20,641 nucleotides of DNA from Fimbriimonadaceae bacterium (lineage in GTDB: Bacteria > Armatimonadota > Fimbriimonadia > Fimbriimonadales > Fimbriimonadaceae), in the NCBI GenBank assembly GCA_020849075.1, contig JADLGZ010000104.1, positions 1-20,641 on the forward strand, read 5' to 3'. A model generated the notes under the pieces. It saw nothing but the letters and a program-made list of their open reading frames with translations, searched no databases and was not told the DNA's origin. The position numbers and the translations under genes were made by a program. Numbering within the stretch: the first letter of the stretch is position 1; every line of letters begins with the position of its first letter. Shown here piece after piece: positions 7,600-14,698 of this stretch.

Positions 7600-8291
7600 A
7601 GCCGGTAATTGGCATCACCTGCGATATTTACACCGCAGAAAATCAGAGCCCAGAGTATCGGCTAAAGACTAACTATTGCGAGATGGTGTCAGAAGCAGGT
7701 GGTATTCCAGTTATCGTTCCGACGGTTGCCGATGTCAAAGAGCTCGCTGGCGTTTTAGATGGGATGCTGATTCCGGGTGGACGTGACATTGATCCCAAAC
7801 GCTTTGGACAATCGCTCCATCGAATGGCCGTGCTCCAGGATCCAGCACGGTACGAAACTGAGGAAGACCTCTACAATGCCCTTCCGAAGGATGCTCCCGT
7901 ACTGGGCATCTGCTATGGGGCCCAGTTTCTCAATGTAGCCGCGGGAGGAACCTTGAATCAGAATATCCCTGACCAACTGCGCCACCACGAGCATGAAGGC
8001 GGAACGTTGCAGACGTACAGTGTTGAGCCCAACTCACGATTGGGCCGTATTGTCGCTGGTGAACTCGGAGGTAAGAGTTTTCATCACCAGGCAATTGACA
8101 GGGTGGCTGACGGGCTCCGCGTTGTCGCTGAGCACGCCGATGGGACCATTGAAGCCATTGAAAACGTAGGTTCACGGTGGCTTGTGGGTGTCCAATGGCA
8201 CCCCGAGCGAACACCAGATGACCCCAATTCCAAGCGGATATTCGCAGCTTTTGTTGAGGAAGCTCGTAAGTTTCGAGAGGGGCGTACGTGA
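7596..8291 (+). CDS. Class I glutamine amidotransferase-like hydrolase (peptidase C26, gamma-glutamyl-GABA hydrolase family)
   Basis: A 231-residue enzyme of the PuuD-like family, which hydrolyses gamma-glutamyl amide bonds. The nucleophile elbow LGICYGAQ has C106, and GVQWHPE supplies H202 and E204, giving a complete Cys-His-Glu triad. Also typical are the N-terminal PVIGIT, the LIPGGRDIDP loop and SFHHQAI. It starts at ATG 7596, overlapping the E2 stop by 4 nt, and its own stop overlaps the next start (GTGA), so it is translationally coupled within the operon. Family members act in polyamine/GABA catabolism or other gamma-glutamyl turnover. The role beside E2 and HMG-CoA lyase is unclear, and the substrate is not predictable here. 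Confidence 0.88.
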   Translation: MKPVIGITCDIYTAENQSPEYRLKTNYCEMVSEAGGIPVIVPTVADVKELAGVLDGMLIPGGRDIDPKRFGQSLHRMAVLQDPARYETEEDLYNALPKDAPVLGICYGAQFLNVAAGGTLNQNIPDQLRHHEHEGGTLQTYSVEPNSRLGRIVAGELGGKSFHHQAIDRVADGLRVVAEHADGTIEAIENVGSRWLVGVQWHPERTPDDPNSKRIFAAFVEEARKFREGRT

Positions 8292-8725
8292 AATGGCTCA
8301 TCAACGGCCTACAATCTGAACTTCCTCAAGGGGAGGAGATCGCAATTGAGGTTTTGACAGATCGTATGGTGGTGCGGTCCGCCGATGGGGTTCATACGGC
8401 CGTTTCCGTACGGGCCGCCGGAAAGACCTTCGTAAGCTTCCGTGGACGAACCTATACGATCGAGCGTGCAACTCAGGGCCGTGTTGGTCAAACTGTCGCA
8501 TCAGGCCAGTTCAGCGCGCCAATGCCAGGTGTTGTCATTGATGTGCTTGTCAAGGACGGTGAGCGCGTCATTACCGGTCAAAAACTTATCATCTTAGAAG
8601 CCATGAAAACCCAGCAACCCATCGTCGCTCCCTTTGAGGGAACGATAGCGAATCTCAAGGTAACCAAGGGAGTGCAAGTCACCGAAGGTCAGGCTCTCGT
8701 CCAGGTCAATCCTGATCCCGCATGA
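8288..8725 (+). CDS. Biotin carboxyl carrier protein of an acyl-CoA carboxylase
   Basis: A 145-residue biotinyl carrier. Residues about 1-65 form a beta-rich leader like that of acyl-CoA and oxaloacetate carboxylase carriers. Residues about 74-141 are the biotinyl/lipoyl fold, beginning FSAPMPG, with the biotin site LEAMKTQQP (K107). The usual AMKM is AMKT here; the flanking Glu-Ala-Met and the hairpin are intact, so biotinylation remains likely. The start is GTG 8288, overlapping the previous stop as GTGA; the next in-frame Met is at residue 27, too late for the fold. Biotin carboxylase and carboxyltransferase partners are not in this window. Linked HMG-CoA lyase suggests methylcrotonyl-CoA carboxylase, which is an inference. 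Confidence 0.88.
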   Translation: MKWLINGLQSELPQGEEIAIEVLTDRMVVRSADGVHTAVSVRAAGKTFVSFRGRTYTIERATQGRVGQTVASGQFSAPMPGVVIDVLVKDGERVITGQKLIILEAMKTQQPIVAPFEGTIANLKVTKGVQVTEGQALVQVNPDPA

Positions 8726-9618
8726 AACCCGCTCTTCGCATAATAGAGGTCGGCCCACGAGATGGGTTGCAGAACGAAAGGACACCTCTCCCAACCGGCG
8801 ACAAACTCCGCTTCATTAACCACTTGGTAAGTGCCGGCCTAAGGGAAATTGAGGCGACCAGTTTTGTTTCCCCCAAGTGGGTACCTCAGCTTGCCGATGC
8901 TGACGAGTTAGCTGCTCTCCTACCCCACGGACCACAGTATTCGGCCTTGGTCCCCAATGAGCGTGGACTTGCACGATTGCTTGCAACGTCAATTGACCGC
9001 ATTGCTTTGTTCACCGCCGCCAGCGACGATTTCACGAAGCGCAACATCAATATGACAATAGCCGAATCGCTAGAAGCATTTAAACCCGTCGTTGAACAAT
9101 TCCGAGCAGAGCGGCCCAATGGATTCATTCGCGGCTACGTGAGTACCGTTGTTCAGTGTCCCTACGCAGGCATGATTCCAACACAGCGCGTGTCGGAAGT
9201 CACGGAAGCTCTGTTCGCTCTCGGCGTGAACGAGGTCTCGTTGGGTGAAACCATTGGCGTTGCTGTCCCCGAAGAGATCGAAGCCCTTATTGATGAGTTA
9301 ACCAATTGGCCAAAAGAAAAGATCGTATGGCACTTTCATGATACGCGAGGAACCGCCATCGCGAATGCAGCGGTCGCAATGGAAGCTGGTTATATGGCCT
9401 TTGATGCTAGTGCCGGCGGGCTAGGCGGATGCCCCTATGCGAAGGGAGCGGGGGGAAACATGGCTACCGAGGACTTGGTCTACTTCGCCGAGCGTAATGG
9501 CATCTCTACTGGCGTGAACCTGATGGAGTTGGCGAAAGCTTCTTTGCCGGTCCTAGCTCAATTGGGGAAGCCCCCGACGGCGAAGTCGCAGCTGGCGGCT
9601 TTGGCCGAGGAGCATTGA
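8722..9618 (+). CDS. mvaB: Hydroxymethylglutaryl-CoA lyase
   Basis: Cleaves 3-hydroxy-3-methylglutaryl-CoA to acetyl-CoA and acetoacetate, the last step of leucine degradation. The 298 residues form a DRE-TIM-type metal-dependent barrel. EVGPRDGLQNE holds the metal ligand D14 and catalytic R13. EATSFVSPKWVPQLAD, YVSTVVQCPYAG and SLGETIGVA follow. HFHDTRG has metal ligands H204 and H206, and the catalytic loop GGLGGCPYAKGAGGN has C237 and N246. The Cys in GGCPYA separates it from homocitrate and isopropylmalate synthases. The ATG overlaps the carrier stop by 4 nt. Its last 113 nt overlap the 3' end of the converging minus-strand membrane protein gene. Confidence 0.95.
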   Translation: MKPALRIIEVGPRDGLQNERTPLPTGDKLRFINHLVSAGLREIEATSFVSPKWVPQLADADELAALLPHGPQYSALVPNERGLARLLATSIDRIALFTAASDDFTKRNINMTIAESLEAFKPVVEQFRAERPNGFIRGYVSTVVQCPYAGMIPTQRVSEVTEALFALGVNEVSLGETIGVAVPEEIEALIDELTNWPKEKIVWHFHDTRGTAIANAAVAMEAGYMAFDASAGGLGGCPYAKGAGGNMATEDLVYFAERNGISTGVNLMELAKASLPVLAQLGKPPTAKSQLAALAEEH

Positions 9619-10471
9619 TCCCCGTCCACGCCAACCCGAAGGCAATCAGGCCTACGATGATCGTGCCGATCCACTCGTCTCGCTTTAGTTGGAATTCGCG
9701 AACATTGACTAGTAGAATCACAAGCCCGATGGGTAAGAGGGCCGGTAGTGCAGATAATGAACTAGGCCCAAACAAGACTGCCCCCATATATGCGATGAGC
9801 GAAGACACCATCCAAGGCAAGGTCCTATGGGGTCGCATACCGAACTTGAACAGGGCTACAAAGAACATGCTGAGGAAAATGAAATCGGCTGGCCCAACGT
9901 ACGAAGCTACGGGCACCCCAACTGCCTGTCCGACCTCAATCGGTTTCGGTACTGAATACGCTACCTTTTCAAGAACTGCCGGTTGATGCTGAAGCACCTG
10001 TTGGACTGGCCCGCTCGGAAAGGTTACTAGGAAGACATCAAAGCCGGCGAGGAAAATGGCAATCGGCAGCAGCAGGTTCTTGTCCTTCACTAGGCCCGCG
10101 ACCAAGGCCCCTAGGCCGAAACACCATAGCAATAAGCCGGTCTGGGCAAGAATTGAGCCAGTTATTAGAGGGACCCCGCTCAATGAAGGCATGGCAACAG
10201 TACATGCCGCCTGCAACAAAACTCCGAGGATCAGGCACCCCAATGATCGCAGGGCTGGCCATTCGGAGTCCGCCGCAAAAAACAATCCAATGATGGGAAT
10301 AGCGATGAATACTGCAGTGAACACCAACCCCAAGGAGGGCGCCATGAAGGGCGGCACTTGCACAAGGGCGGCGAAGGCGCGCAGCGATGCCAGCATGGCC
10401 AAAAGCCAAATCAGGGATTTGCCCCCGCGCCTAGGTCGGCTGGGCATCCCTTGAGGGTAGTTCGGGTCCAT
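9506..10471 (-). CDS. Presenilin-like polytopic membrane protein, candidate intramembrane aspartyl protease
   Basis: A 321-residue protein with about nine hydrophobic segments (roughly 18-40, 46-66, 74-94, 103-128, 133-151, 189-210, 218-236, 240-257, 267-285). Three motifs fall in the order and context of the presenilin/signal peptide peptidase family (A22). FDVFLVTFPSGP has D145, comparable to the YD motif and following loop of presenilin helix 6. GPADFIFLSMF has D196, comparable to GLGDFIF of helix 7. ALPALLPIGLV (P243-L245) is comparable to the PAL motif. GxGD appears as GPAD and YD as FD. A Pro/Ser-rich tail (286-321) is encoded antisense to mvaB. The ATG at 10471 overlaps the GT4 gene by 41 nt; ATG 10447 is an alternative. 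Neither has a good ribosome site. Activity is an inference from the two aspartates. Confidence 0.75.
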   Translation of the reverse strand: MDPNYPQGMPSRPRRGGKSLIWLLAMLASLRAFAALVQVPPFMAPSLGLVFTAVFIAIPIIGLFFAADSEWPALRSLGCLILGVLLQAACTVAMPSLSGVPLITGSILAQTGLLLWCFGLGALVAGLVKDKNLLLPIAIFLAGFDVFLVTFPSGPVQQVLQHQPAVLEKVAYSVPKPIEVGQAVGVPVASYVGPADFIFLSMFFVALFKFGMRPHRTLPWMVSSLIAYMGAVLFGPSSLSALPALLPIGLVILLVNVREFQLKRDEWIGTIIVGLIAFGLAWTGINAPRPKPPAATSPSGASPIELGPAKKLSPTPSGSRQ

Positions 10472-11600
10472 GGATGGCTTGATCGTACACCTTCAATACG
10501 GATTCGGTCATGTCACGCGCTGAGTACACGCGAGATGATCTCGTGGCCTCTTGCGAGATTGCGACGTAACGCACCTCATCCTCCAAAAGGTTTAAGACGG
10601 CATCCGCCATCTGATCGGCGTCATTACCGATAATGATTCCATTCACACCATTGTCTATGGCGCTACTGGCGCCGCCTCCTTGGACGACAACACTCGGTAA
10701 TCCGTAGCTCATTGCCTCTTGGATTACGAGGCCCTGAGTCTCGGTCATGGAGGAAAAAATAAAGATATCCGCCATTTCGTAATAGGCGTCAACCTCATGC
10801 CGATCAACAAACCCCACGAATCGCACCCGATCTCCGATTCCAAGGGAACGAGCAATCTCGGCGCACTCTTCACGATACGGGCCATCGCCGACCAGCCAGA
10901 ACACCGCTCGATGATCCTGATCCAAAACCTGAGCGGCTGCTTCAAACAAAATGCCCATGTTCTTCTCCTCGGCAAGCCGCCCGACATAAAGCAAGACACG
11001 AGCATCCGCCGGAACCTTCATCCGTAACCGTAGCTCAGCTCGATCAAGCATCTGGCGGGGCGCATTTCCCGTTGGAATGACCGAGACCGGCCGGTGCACG
11101 CTGTGGCGGCCCAACCATCTTGCACTCGCCTCACTTGGGGTGATGACGTGCTGAACAGCGTTGTAATAATAGTTCGTGTGCTTAGCGATTTTGTAGCGCA
11201 AGTAGCGCTTCGGAATGAAAGGAATGTAATGGGTGTACTTGTCGTAGTGCGTGTGATACGTGCTTACAACAGGAATACCCTCGGACTGCGCCCATCGGAG
11301 GCCCACAAAGCCGATGGTCCATGGAGTGTGGGTATGGACGATATCAAAGCGATTCCGCCGGAAATGCGTAAGTAGCGGATAGAACGGGGGAAAGGCTAAT
11401 GGGTACCCCTTTGTCCATGGTGTTTCCACGGCCGGAAATCGGTAAGTATTCGGATCGGGGTCCTTGTAGCCAAAGTGGGCGGCCGTAAAAATGTGAACCG
11501 AGTGGCCCATCTGCCTCAGCTCCCTTACCAGAGCGTCAATACTGACGGATACGCCATTCAGCACCGGCAGCGCGGAGTCTGAAAAAATGGCGATACGCAT
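10431..11600 (-). CDS. GT4 family glycosyltransferase
   Basis: A retaining GT-B transferase of 389 residues using a nucleotide-activated sugar. The N-terminal acceptor domain begins MRIAIFSDSALPVLNGVSVS with the glycine-rich loop at 15-16. DIVHTHTPW and STYHTHYDKY are typical of bacterial and plastid diacylglycerol or mannosyl GT4 enzymes. The C-terminal donor domain (about 200-370) has LYVGRLAEEKN, LVGDGP and the EX7E pair E287/E295 in TETQGLVIQEAMSYG. No signal or membrane segment is seen; such enzymes act at the inner face of the membrane. Glycolipid synthesis is the closest guess from the N-terminal pattern, but donor and acceptor are unknown. ATG 11600 follows the upstream stop by 5 nt with no ribosome site, suggesting coupling. 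Confidence 0.9.
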   Translation of the reverse strand: MRIAIFSDSALPVLNGVSVSIDALVRELRQMGHSVHIFTAAHFGYKDPDPNTYRFPAVETPWTKGYPLAFPPFYPLLTHFRRNRFDIVHTHTPWTIGFVGLRWAQSEGIPVVSTYHTHYDKYTHYIPFIPKRYLRYKIAKHTNYYYNAVQHVITPSEASARWLGRHSVHRPVSVIPTGNAPRQMLDRAELRLRMKVPADARVLLYVGRLAEEKNMGILFEAAAQVLDQDHRAVFWLVGDGPYREECAEIARSLGIGDRVRFVGFVDRHEVDAYYEMADIFIFSSMTETQGLVIQEAMSYGLPSVVVQGGGASSAIDNGVNGIIIGNDADQMADAVLNLLEDEVRYVAISQEATRSSRVYSARDMTESVLKVYDQAIHGPELPSRDAQPT

Positions 11601-11605
11601 TTAGG

Positions 11606-12175
11606 CTAATTGTTGCCGCGACCGTGTTCTTCAACGAACTTGACAACATCCGTTAATCGAAATCGCCGTTGACCACCTACAGTTCGATGGTGGTTTAGCC
11701 ACTTACGGTTCGTGTAACGTCGTACCGTGGCTGGGCACACGCCCAAGAGTCGGCTCACTTCTTCCAGTGTGAGTTGAGGATCAAGCAGCCGTCGAATGAG
11801 TTCTTGACGTGACTCTTTGAAATCTCCGGTGTAGTAGTTCGCGGTAACCTTGTCATCAAAGCATCGTCCAAGGAACTCAATATTCTTGGGTAAGACCTCC
11901 CACGCGCTTGCAAGTTCGGGGTTAATAGTAGGCTGAGCGACCTTCTTTGATCGACGCGGGCGCGGTGAACTCAGAGGCTTCCGCTGGTTGCGCGGCTTCC
12001 GAACTCGCTTGGGAGTCTGCTCCTTGCCTAAGAACTCGCCAATGGACTCAATCTCCAGATCCAGTTCGGCATCGCCGTTAAGTGGTTCCTTGCGATCAGT
12101 TGTAAAAGCGCTTTCAATGTAAGCAATTGGATCAAACTCGTCCTGAGTAGTTGTGGGCGAATCCTTCTGGCTCAT
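11606..12175 (-). CDS. BldC-like MerR-family helix-turn-helix protein with long N-terminal extension
   Basis: A predicted DNA-binding protein. From ATG 12175 it has 189 residues. The first 50 are acidic, then comes a strongly basic stretch (about 54-78, PKRVRKPRNQRKPLSSPRPR and following KK). A middle region (about 85-130) is not recognised. A winged HTH at about 135-184 has LTLEEVSRLLGVCPATVRRY and TVGGQRRFRLTDVVKFVEE, the pattern of BldC/excisionase-type MerR domains (GGHRRY-like wing). No effector-binding domain follows the HTH. ATG 12175 is preferred for GAGAG 5 nt upstream; in-frame ATG 12187, ATG 12208 and TTG 12220 are possible. It lies between queA and the GT4 gene and may regulate this operon or act as a nucleoid-type protein. 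Confidence 0.82.
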   Translation of the reverse strand: MSQKDSPTTTQDEFDPIAYIESAFTTDRKEPLNGDAELDLEIESIGEFLGKEQTPKRVRKPRNQRKPLSSPRPRRSKKVAQPTINPELASAWEVLPKNIEFLGRCFDDKVTANYYTGDFKESRQELIRRLLDPQLTLEEVSRLLGVCPATVRRYTNRKWLNHHRTVGGQRRFRLTDVVKFVEEHGRGNN

Positions 12176-12226
12176 CCTATCTCTCATGATACTTTGTCGC
12201 AGGTTCATTTCGCCCAGCAAAATGGC

Positions 12227-13237
12227 CTAAATGATCAACATTGCATCACCAAAGCTCAAAAAGCGATAGCGGCTTTCGATCGCATGCGCATAGGCCCCCA
12301 TGAGGCGTTCGCGACCGATCATCGCAGCGACCATCATGAGCATTGTCGTTCTTGGCAAGTGGAAATTAGTAAGCAACCCATCCACCGCCTGCCAGTGGTA
12401 GCCCGGGGTGATGAAAATTTTGGTGTTGGTCTCACCTGCTTGAACCTGGCCGGCCCGGGCAAATGACTCTATGGTTCGCACAGCTGTCGTACCGACCGCG
12501 ATTAACCGCCCCTTACGCTCATTGATGATCCGAGCCGAAGGCTCCCCAATCCGACAAACCTCTCCATGCATCTTGTGCGCCTCGGCGGTTTCGGATTCAA
12601 TTGGTCGAAAGGTGTCTATCCCAACATCCAATGTCACGGGCGCAATCTGGATACCCTTTGATTTGATTTCCTCAATCATGAGCGGTGTGAAATGGAGGGA
12701 AGCAGTTGGGGCGGCGCTACTACCGGGAACTTCGGCGAACACCGTTTGGTACCGACTTGGGTCGCTCAAGCGAGTCGTGATGTAGGGCGGAAGGGGGACC
12801 TGCCCTGCCCGTTCTAGGGCCACTTCCAGCCCAGGAAGGGGGCTAAATGCAACTTCGCGGACTCCTCCTTCAGCTTCACCAACGATTGTGGCTACAAGCC
12901 CTTCTTGGAGTTCAATCCGGGCCCCTACTCGGAGTCGCTTGCCCGGTTTCACTAGCGCAAAGAACCTGCCCTCAGTGCCAGTGGATCGGAGAATCAATAA
13001 CTCAACTGCTGCCCCGGTCGGCTTTTGACCGAAAAGCCGCAGTGCTGTCACTCGAGTATTGTTTAGGACAAGAACGTCCCCCGGAGCCAAATAGTCTAGG
13101 ATGTCTGTGAAGTGTTTATCTCGCACCTCGCCGCCAACCTTTGGAACAACGAGCATTCGACTCGCATCTCGTTGTTCAAGCGGCACCTGAGCAATGAGCT
13201 GCGGCGGAAGATCGTAATCGAAATCGTCTACGCGGAT
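12227..13237 (-). CDS. queA: S-adenosylmethionine:tRNA ribosyltransferase-isomerase QueA, apparent ATC start
   Basis: Transfers and isomerises the ribose of SAM onto 7-aminomethyl-7-deazaguanine in tRNA, giving epoxyqueuosine. Hallmarks are DFDYDLPPQLIAQVPLEQRDASRML, LVLNNTRVTALRLFG, PTASLHFTP, TLDVGIDTFRPIE, MHGEVCRI, VGTTAVRTIES and the C-terminal YHWQAVDGLLTNFHLPRTTM. The family N-terminus (M-K/R-V-D-x-F-D) aligns to I-R-V-D-D-F-D, where the first codon is ATC at 13237, 7 nt after GGAGG (13245-13249). No ATG, GTG or TTG lies near it. The only upstream candidate, GTG 13300, would add 21 residues, overlap the HAD gene by 73 nt and lacks a spaced ribosome site. From ATC the protein has 336 residues and overlaps the HAD gene by 10 nt. 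Confidence 0.93.
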   Translation of the reverse strand: MRVDDFDYDLPPQLIAQVPLEQRDASRMLVVPKVGGEVRDKHFTDILDYLAPGDVLVLNNTRVTALRLFGQKPTGAAVELLILRSTGTEGRFFALVKPGKRLRVGARIELQEGLVATIVGEAEGGVREVAFSPLPGLEVALERAGQVPLPPYITTRLSDPSRYQTVFAEVPGSSAAPTASLHFTPLMIEEIKSKGIQIAPVTLDVGIDTFRPIESETAEAHKMHGEVCRIGEPSARIINERKGRLIAVGTTAVRTIESFARAGQVQAGETNTKIFITPGYHWQAVDGLLTNFHLPRTTMLMMVAAMIGRERLMGAYAHAIESRYRFLSFGDAMLII

Positions 13238-13950
13238 AAGGCGGCCTCCAGGATCGTGTTCAGAGATGAGCCGCGAACAAGTAATTGGTCTCCCATGCAC
13301 TCCACAGTCGGATCACACGCCACCGTTCGATCCACAAACCCGGCGTGAAATCCAGCTTGAAGGGCCCCTTCCACGTCGTCCTTCCAAGAATCACCGATAT
13401 GCAAGATAACTCCAGGCTGCTGCTTAGCCCTTTGGGAAAGGATTCCGAAGATGGCTGTGTCAGGTTTCTCAACACCTTCTTCGAGTGAAGCTACAACCAC
13501 CGTGAAGGAACTTCCCAAGCCATTCGCTGCCAAGACGCCATGCAAGCTCATATCCCAATTGCTCAGTACATAGGATGGGATGGATAGACTAACCAAATGG
13601 TTAATGGCTGGTTGAACGTCCGGATACAGCATAAACCACTCATCGGTCTCATACATTTGCCTTGCTCCTTCGGCCATAACGGCACGGGCCAACCTAGGAT
13701 CCTCCCCAATCTCTTCCAGCCAATCCGAGGTTAGCTGGAACCAAAACTCTTCAACTTTGGACAGGTCTCGCGTTTGGTTTACACGCCAGAACTCAGCTAT
13801 ACGGCTCCGATAGAGCCGGAGATAGGGTACTTCATCGTCAACCGTCGTAGCGATTTCACACGCTTCTGCACATGACCGCGCAAACCGCCCGGGCTGGTAG
13901 CGGTTCACCAGCAATGTCCCAGCGGCGTCAAACGAAACACCTTGTATCAT
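13228..13950 (-). CDS. HAD-superfamily hydrolase (HAD-IA, DREG-2/HDHD3-like)
   Basis: A 240-residue haloacid dehalogenase-fold enzyme, probably a phosphatase. Motif I is FDAAGTLL with nucleophile D8; the usual second Asp is Ala (D-A-A-G-T), a form I associate with the DREG-2-like subgroup. A helical cap lies at about 16-105. Motif II is VLSNWD (S130), motif III K162 in VEKPD, and motif IV HIGDSWKDDVEGA (D187, D191/D192). All core residues except the second Asp of motif I are present. Start ATG 13950 has only a weak ribosome site. It is first in the operon leading to queA, which it overlaps by 10 nt; the queA GGAGG lies in its last codons. Substrate unknown; the weakened motif I could reduce phosphatase efficiency. 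Confidence 0.85.
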   Translation of the reverse strand: MIQGVSFDAAGTLLVNRYQPGRFARSCAEACEIATTVDDEVPYLRLYRSRIAEFWRVNQTRDLSKVEEFWFQLTSDWLEEIGEDPRLARAVMAEGARQMYETDEWFMLYPDVQPAINHLVSLSIPSYVLSNWDMSLHGVLAANGLGSSFTVVVASLEEGVEKPDTAIFGILSQRAKQQPGVILHIGDSWKDDVEGALQAGFHAGFVDRTVACDPTVECMGDQLLVRGSSLNTILEAALSA

Positions 13951-13996
13951 CTTGGAAACTCAGGCTACCTGCTGAACGTCCGAAAGAAAGACCGAA

Positions 13997-14698
13997 ATGA
14001 CCACCCGAGCCCTATCCATTGCCTTCATTGCCTTTGCCAGCTTCGCCCTTGCCAACCAGATTGCGCCGCAATCCCTTGAACGTATCAGCAAGGTCGGCGA
14101 TGAAGTGCATTATCGGTTCCACGCGAAGCTAGATATTTCAGGCACATTGATCGAATTGGAGGGCAAAACCCTCGAAAAGACAACCAAGGTCAATGAGGAC
14201 GGATCATGGGAGTTCGAAAGCACGAATTCAGAAGTCAAAGTAAAGACCCCAGACGGTGAGCAGGATATTTCCGACGAATCAAGAGTAAAGATCTTGATGG
14301 GAAAAGATCGGGCGGTTTCTCGGTACGGGGACGAGGGAGACGAAGACTCTTCATCCATTCGCTTACAGCTACTTCAAACTATCAAGCGGCCCGATAAGCC
14401 AGTAAGCATCGGAGATAAATGGTCTGCCACATTAACCTACAAGAGTAAGGAGACTTTCCCGGTCAAGGCGGACTATGAAGCGGTGGCCATTGAAAAAATT
14501 GGCGATTGGGAAACGATGAAGGTGAAGGTGGAGGCCAAGGAAACGGAGGGCGAGGAGAAAGCTTCGTCGTCTGGCTTCGTTTGGATTATCCTCGCTGATG
14601 GTGTCAGCGCAAAGGAGGAGCTCAAGATTTCAAAGGCCCCGTTCCAGTTTTCGCCGGAACCGATTGATATGTCTATCTTGATCGAAAGGACTAAGTAG
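13997..14698 (+). CDS. Secreted protein of unknown function
   Basis: A 233-residue protein with a signal peptide MTTRALSIAFIAFASFALA and likely cleavage before NQ. The mature chain is rich in charged, beta-prone repeats (for example VGDEVHYRFHAKLDI, LIELEGKTLEKTTKV, VSIGDKWSATLTYKSK). An acidic stretch, GDEGDEDSSS, lies at about residue 114. The alternation of KVGD..Y and IGDKW motifs resembles secreted DUF6263-like proteins, but this is a loose likeness. Start ATG 13997 has only a weak AAAG ribosome site. It is divergent from the HAD gene (46-nt gap), and its 3' end overlaps the stop of the converging tdk gene by 8 nt. Confidence 0.8.
   Translation: MTTRALSIAFIAFASFALANQIAPQSLERISKVGDEVHYRFHAKLDISGTLIELEGKTLEKTTKVNEDGSWEFESTNSEVKVKTPDGEQDISDESRVKILMGKDRAVSRYGDEGDEDSSSIRLQLLQTIKRPDKPVSIGDKWSATLTYKSKETFPVKADYEAVAIEKIGDWETMKVKVEAKETEGEEKASSSGFVWIILADGVSAKEELKISKAPFQFSPEPIDMSILIERTK

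Noticed and set aside
9615..10454. Plus-strand open frames opposite the membrane protein gene
   Set aside because: Their composition (Arg/Thr/Pro-rich) is that expected from the antisense of hydrophobic codons; the minus strand shows coherent helices and motifs.
13238..13300. GTG start of queA at 13300
   Set aside because: It adds 21 residues unlike the family, overlaps the HAD gene by 73 nt and lacks a spaced ribosome site. Kept only as an alternative to the ATC start.
13925..13935. HAD motif I D-A-A-G-T as an inactivated enzyme
   Set aside because: The remaining motifs are complete, and DAAGT is a form I associate with the DREG-2-like subgroup, so it is not evidence of a pseudogene.
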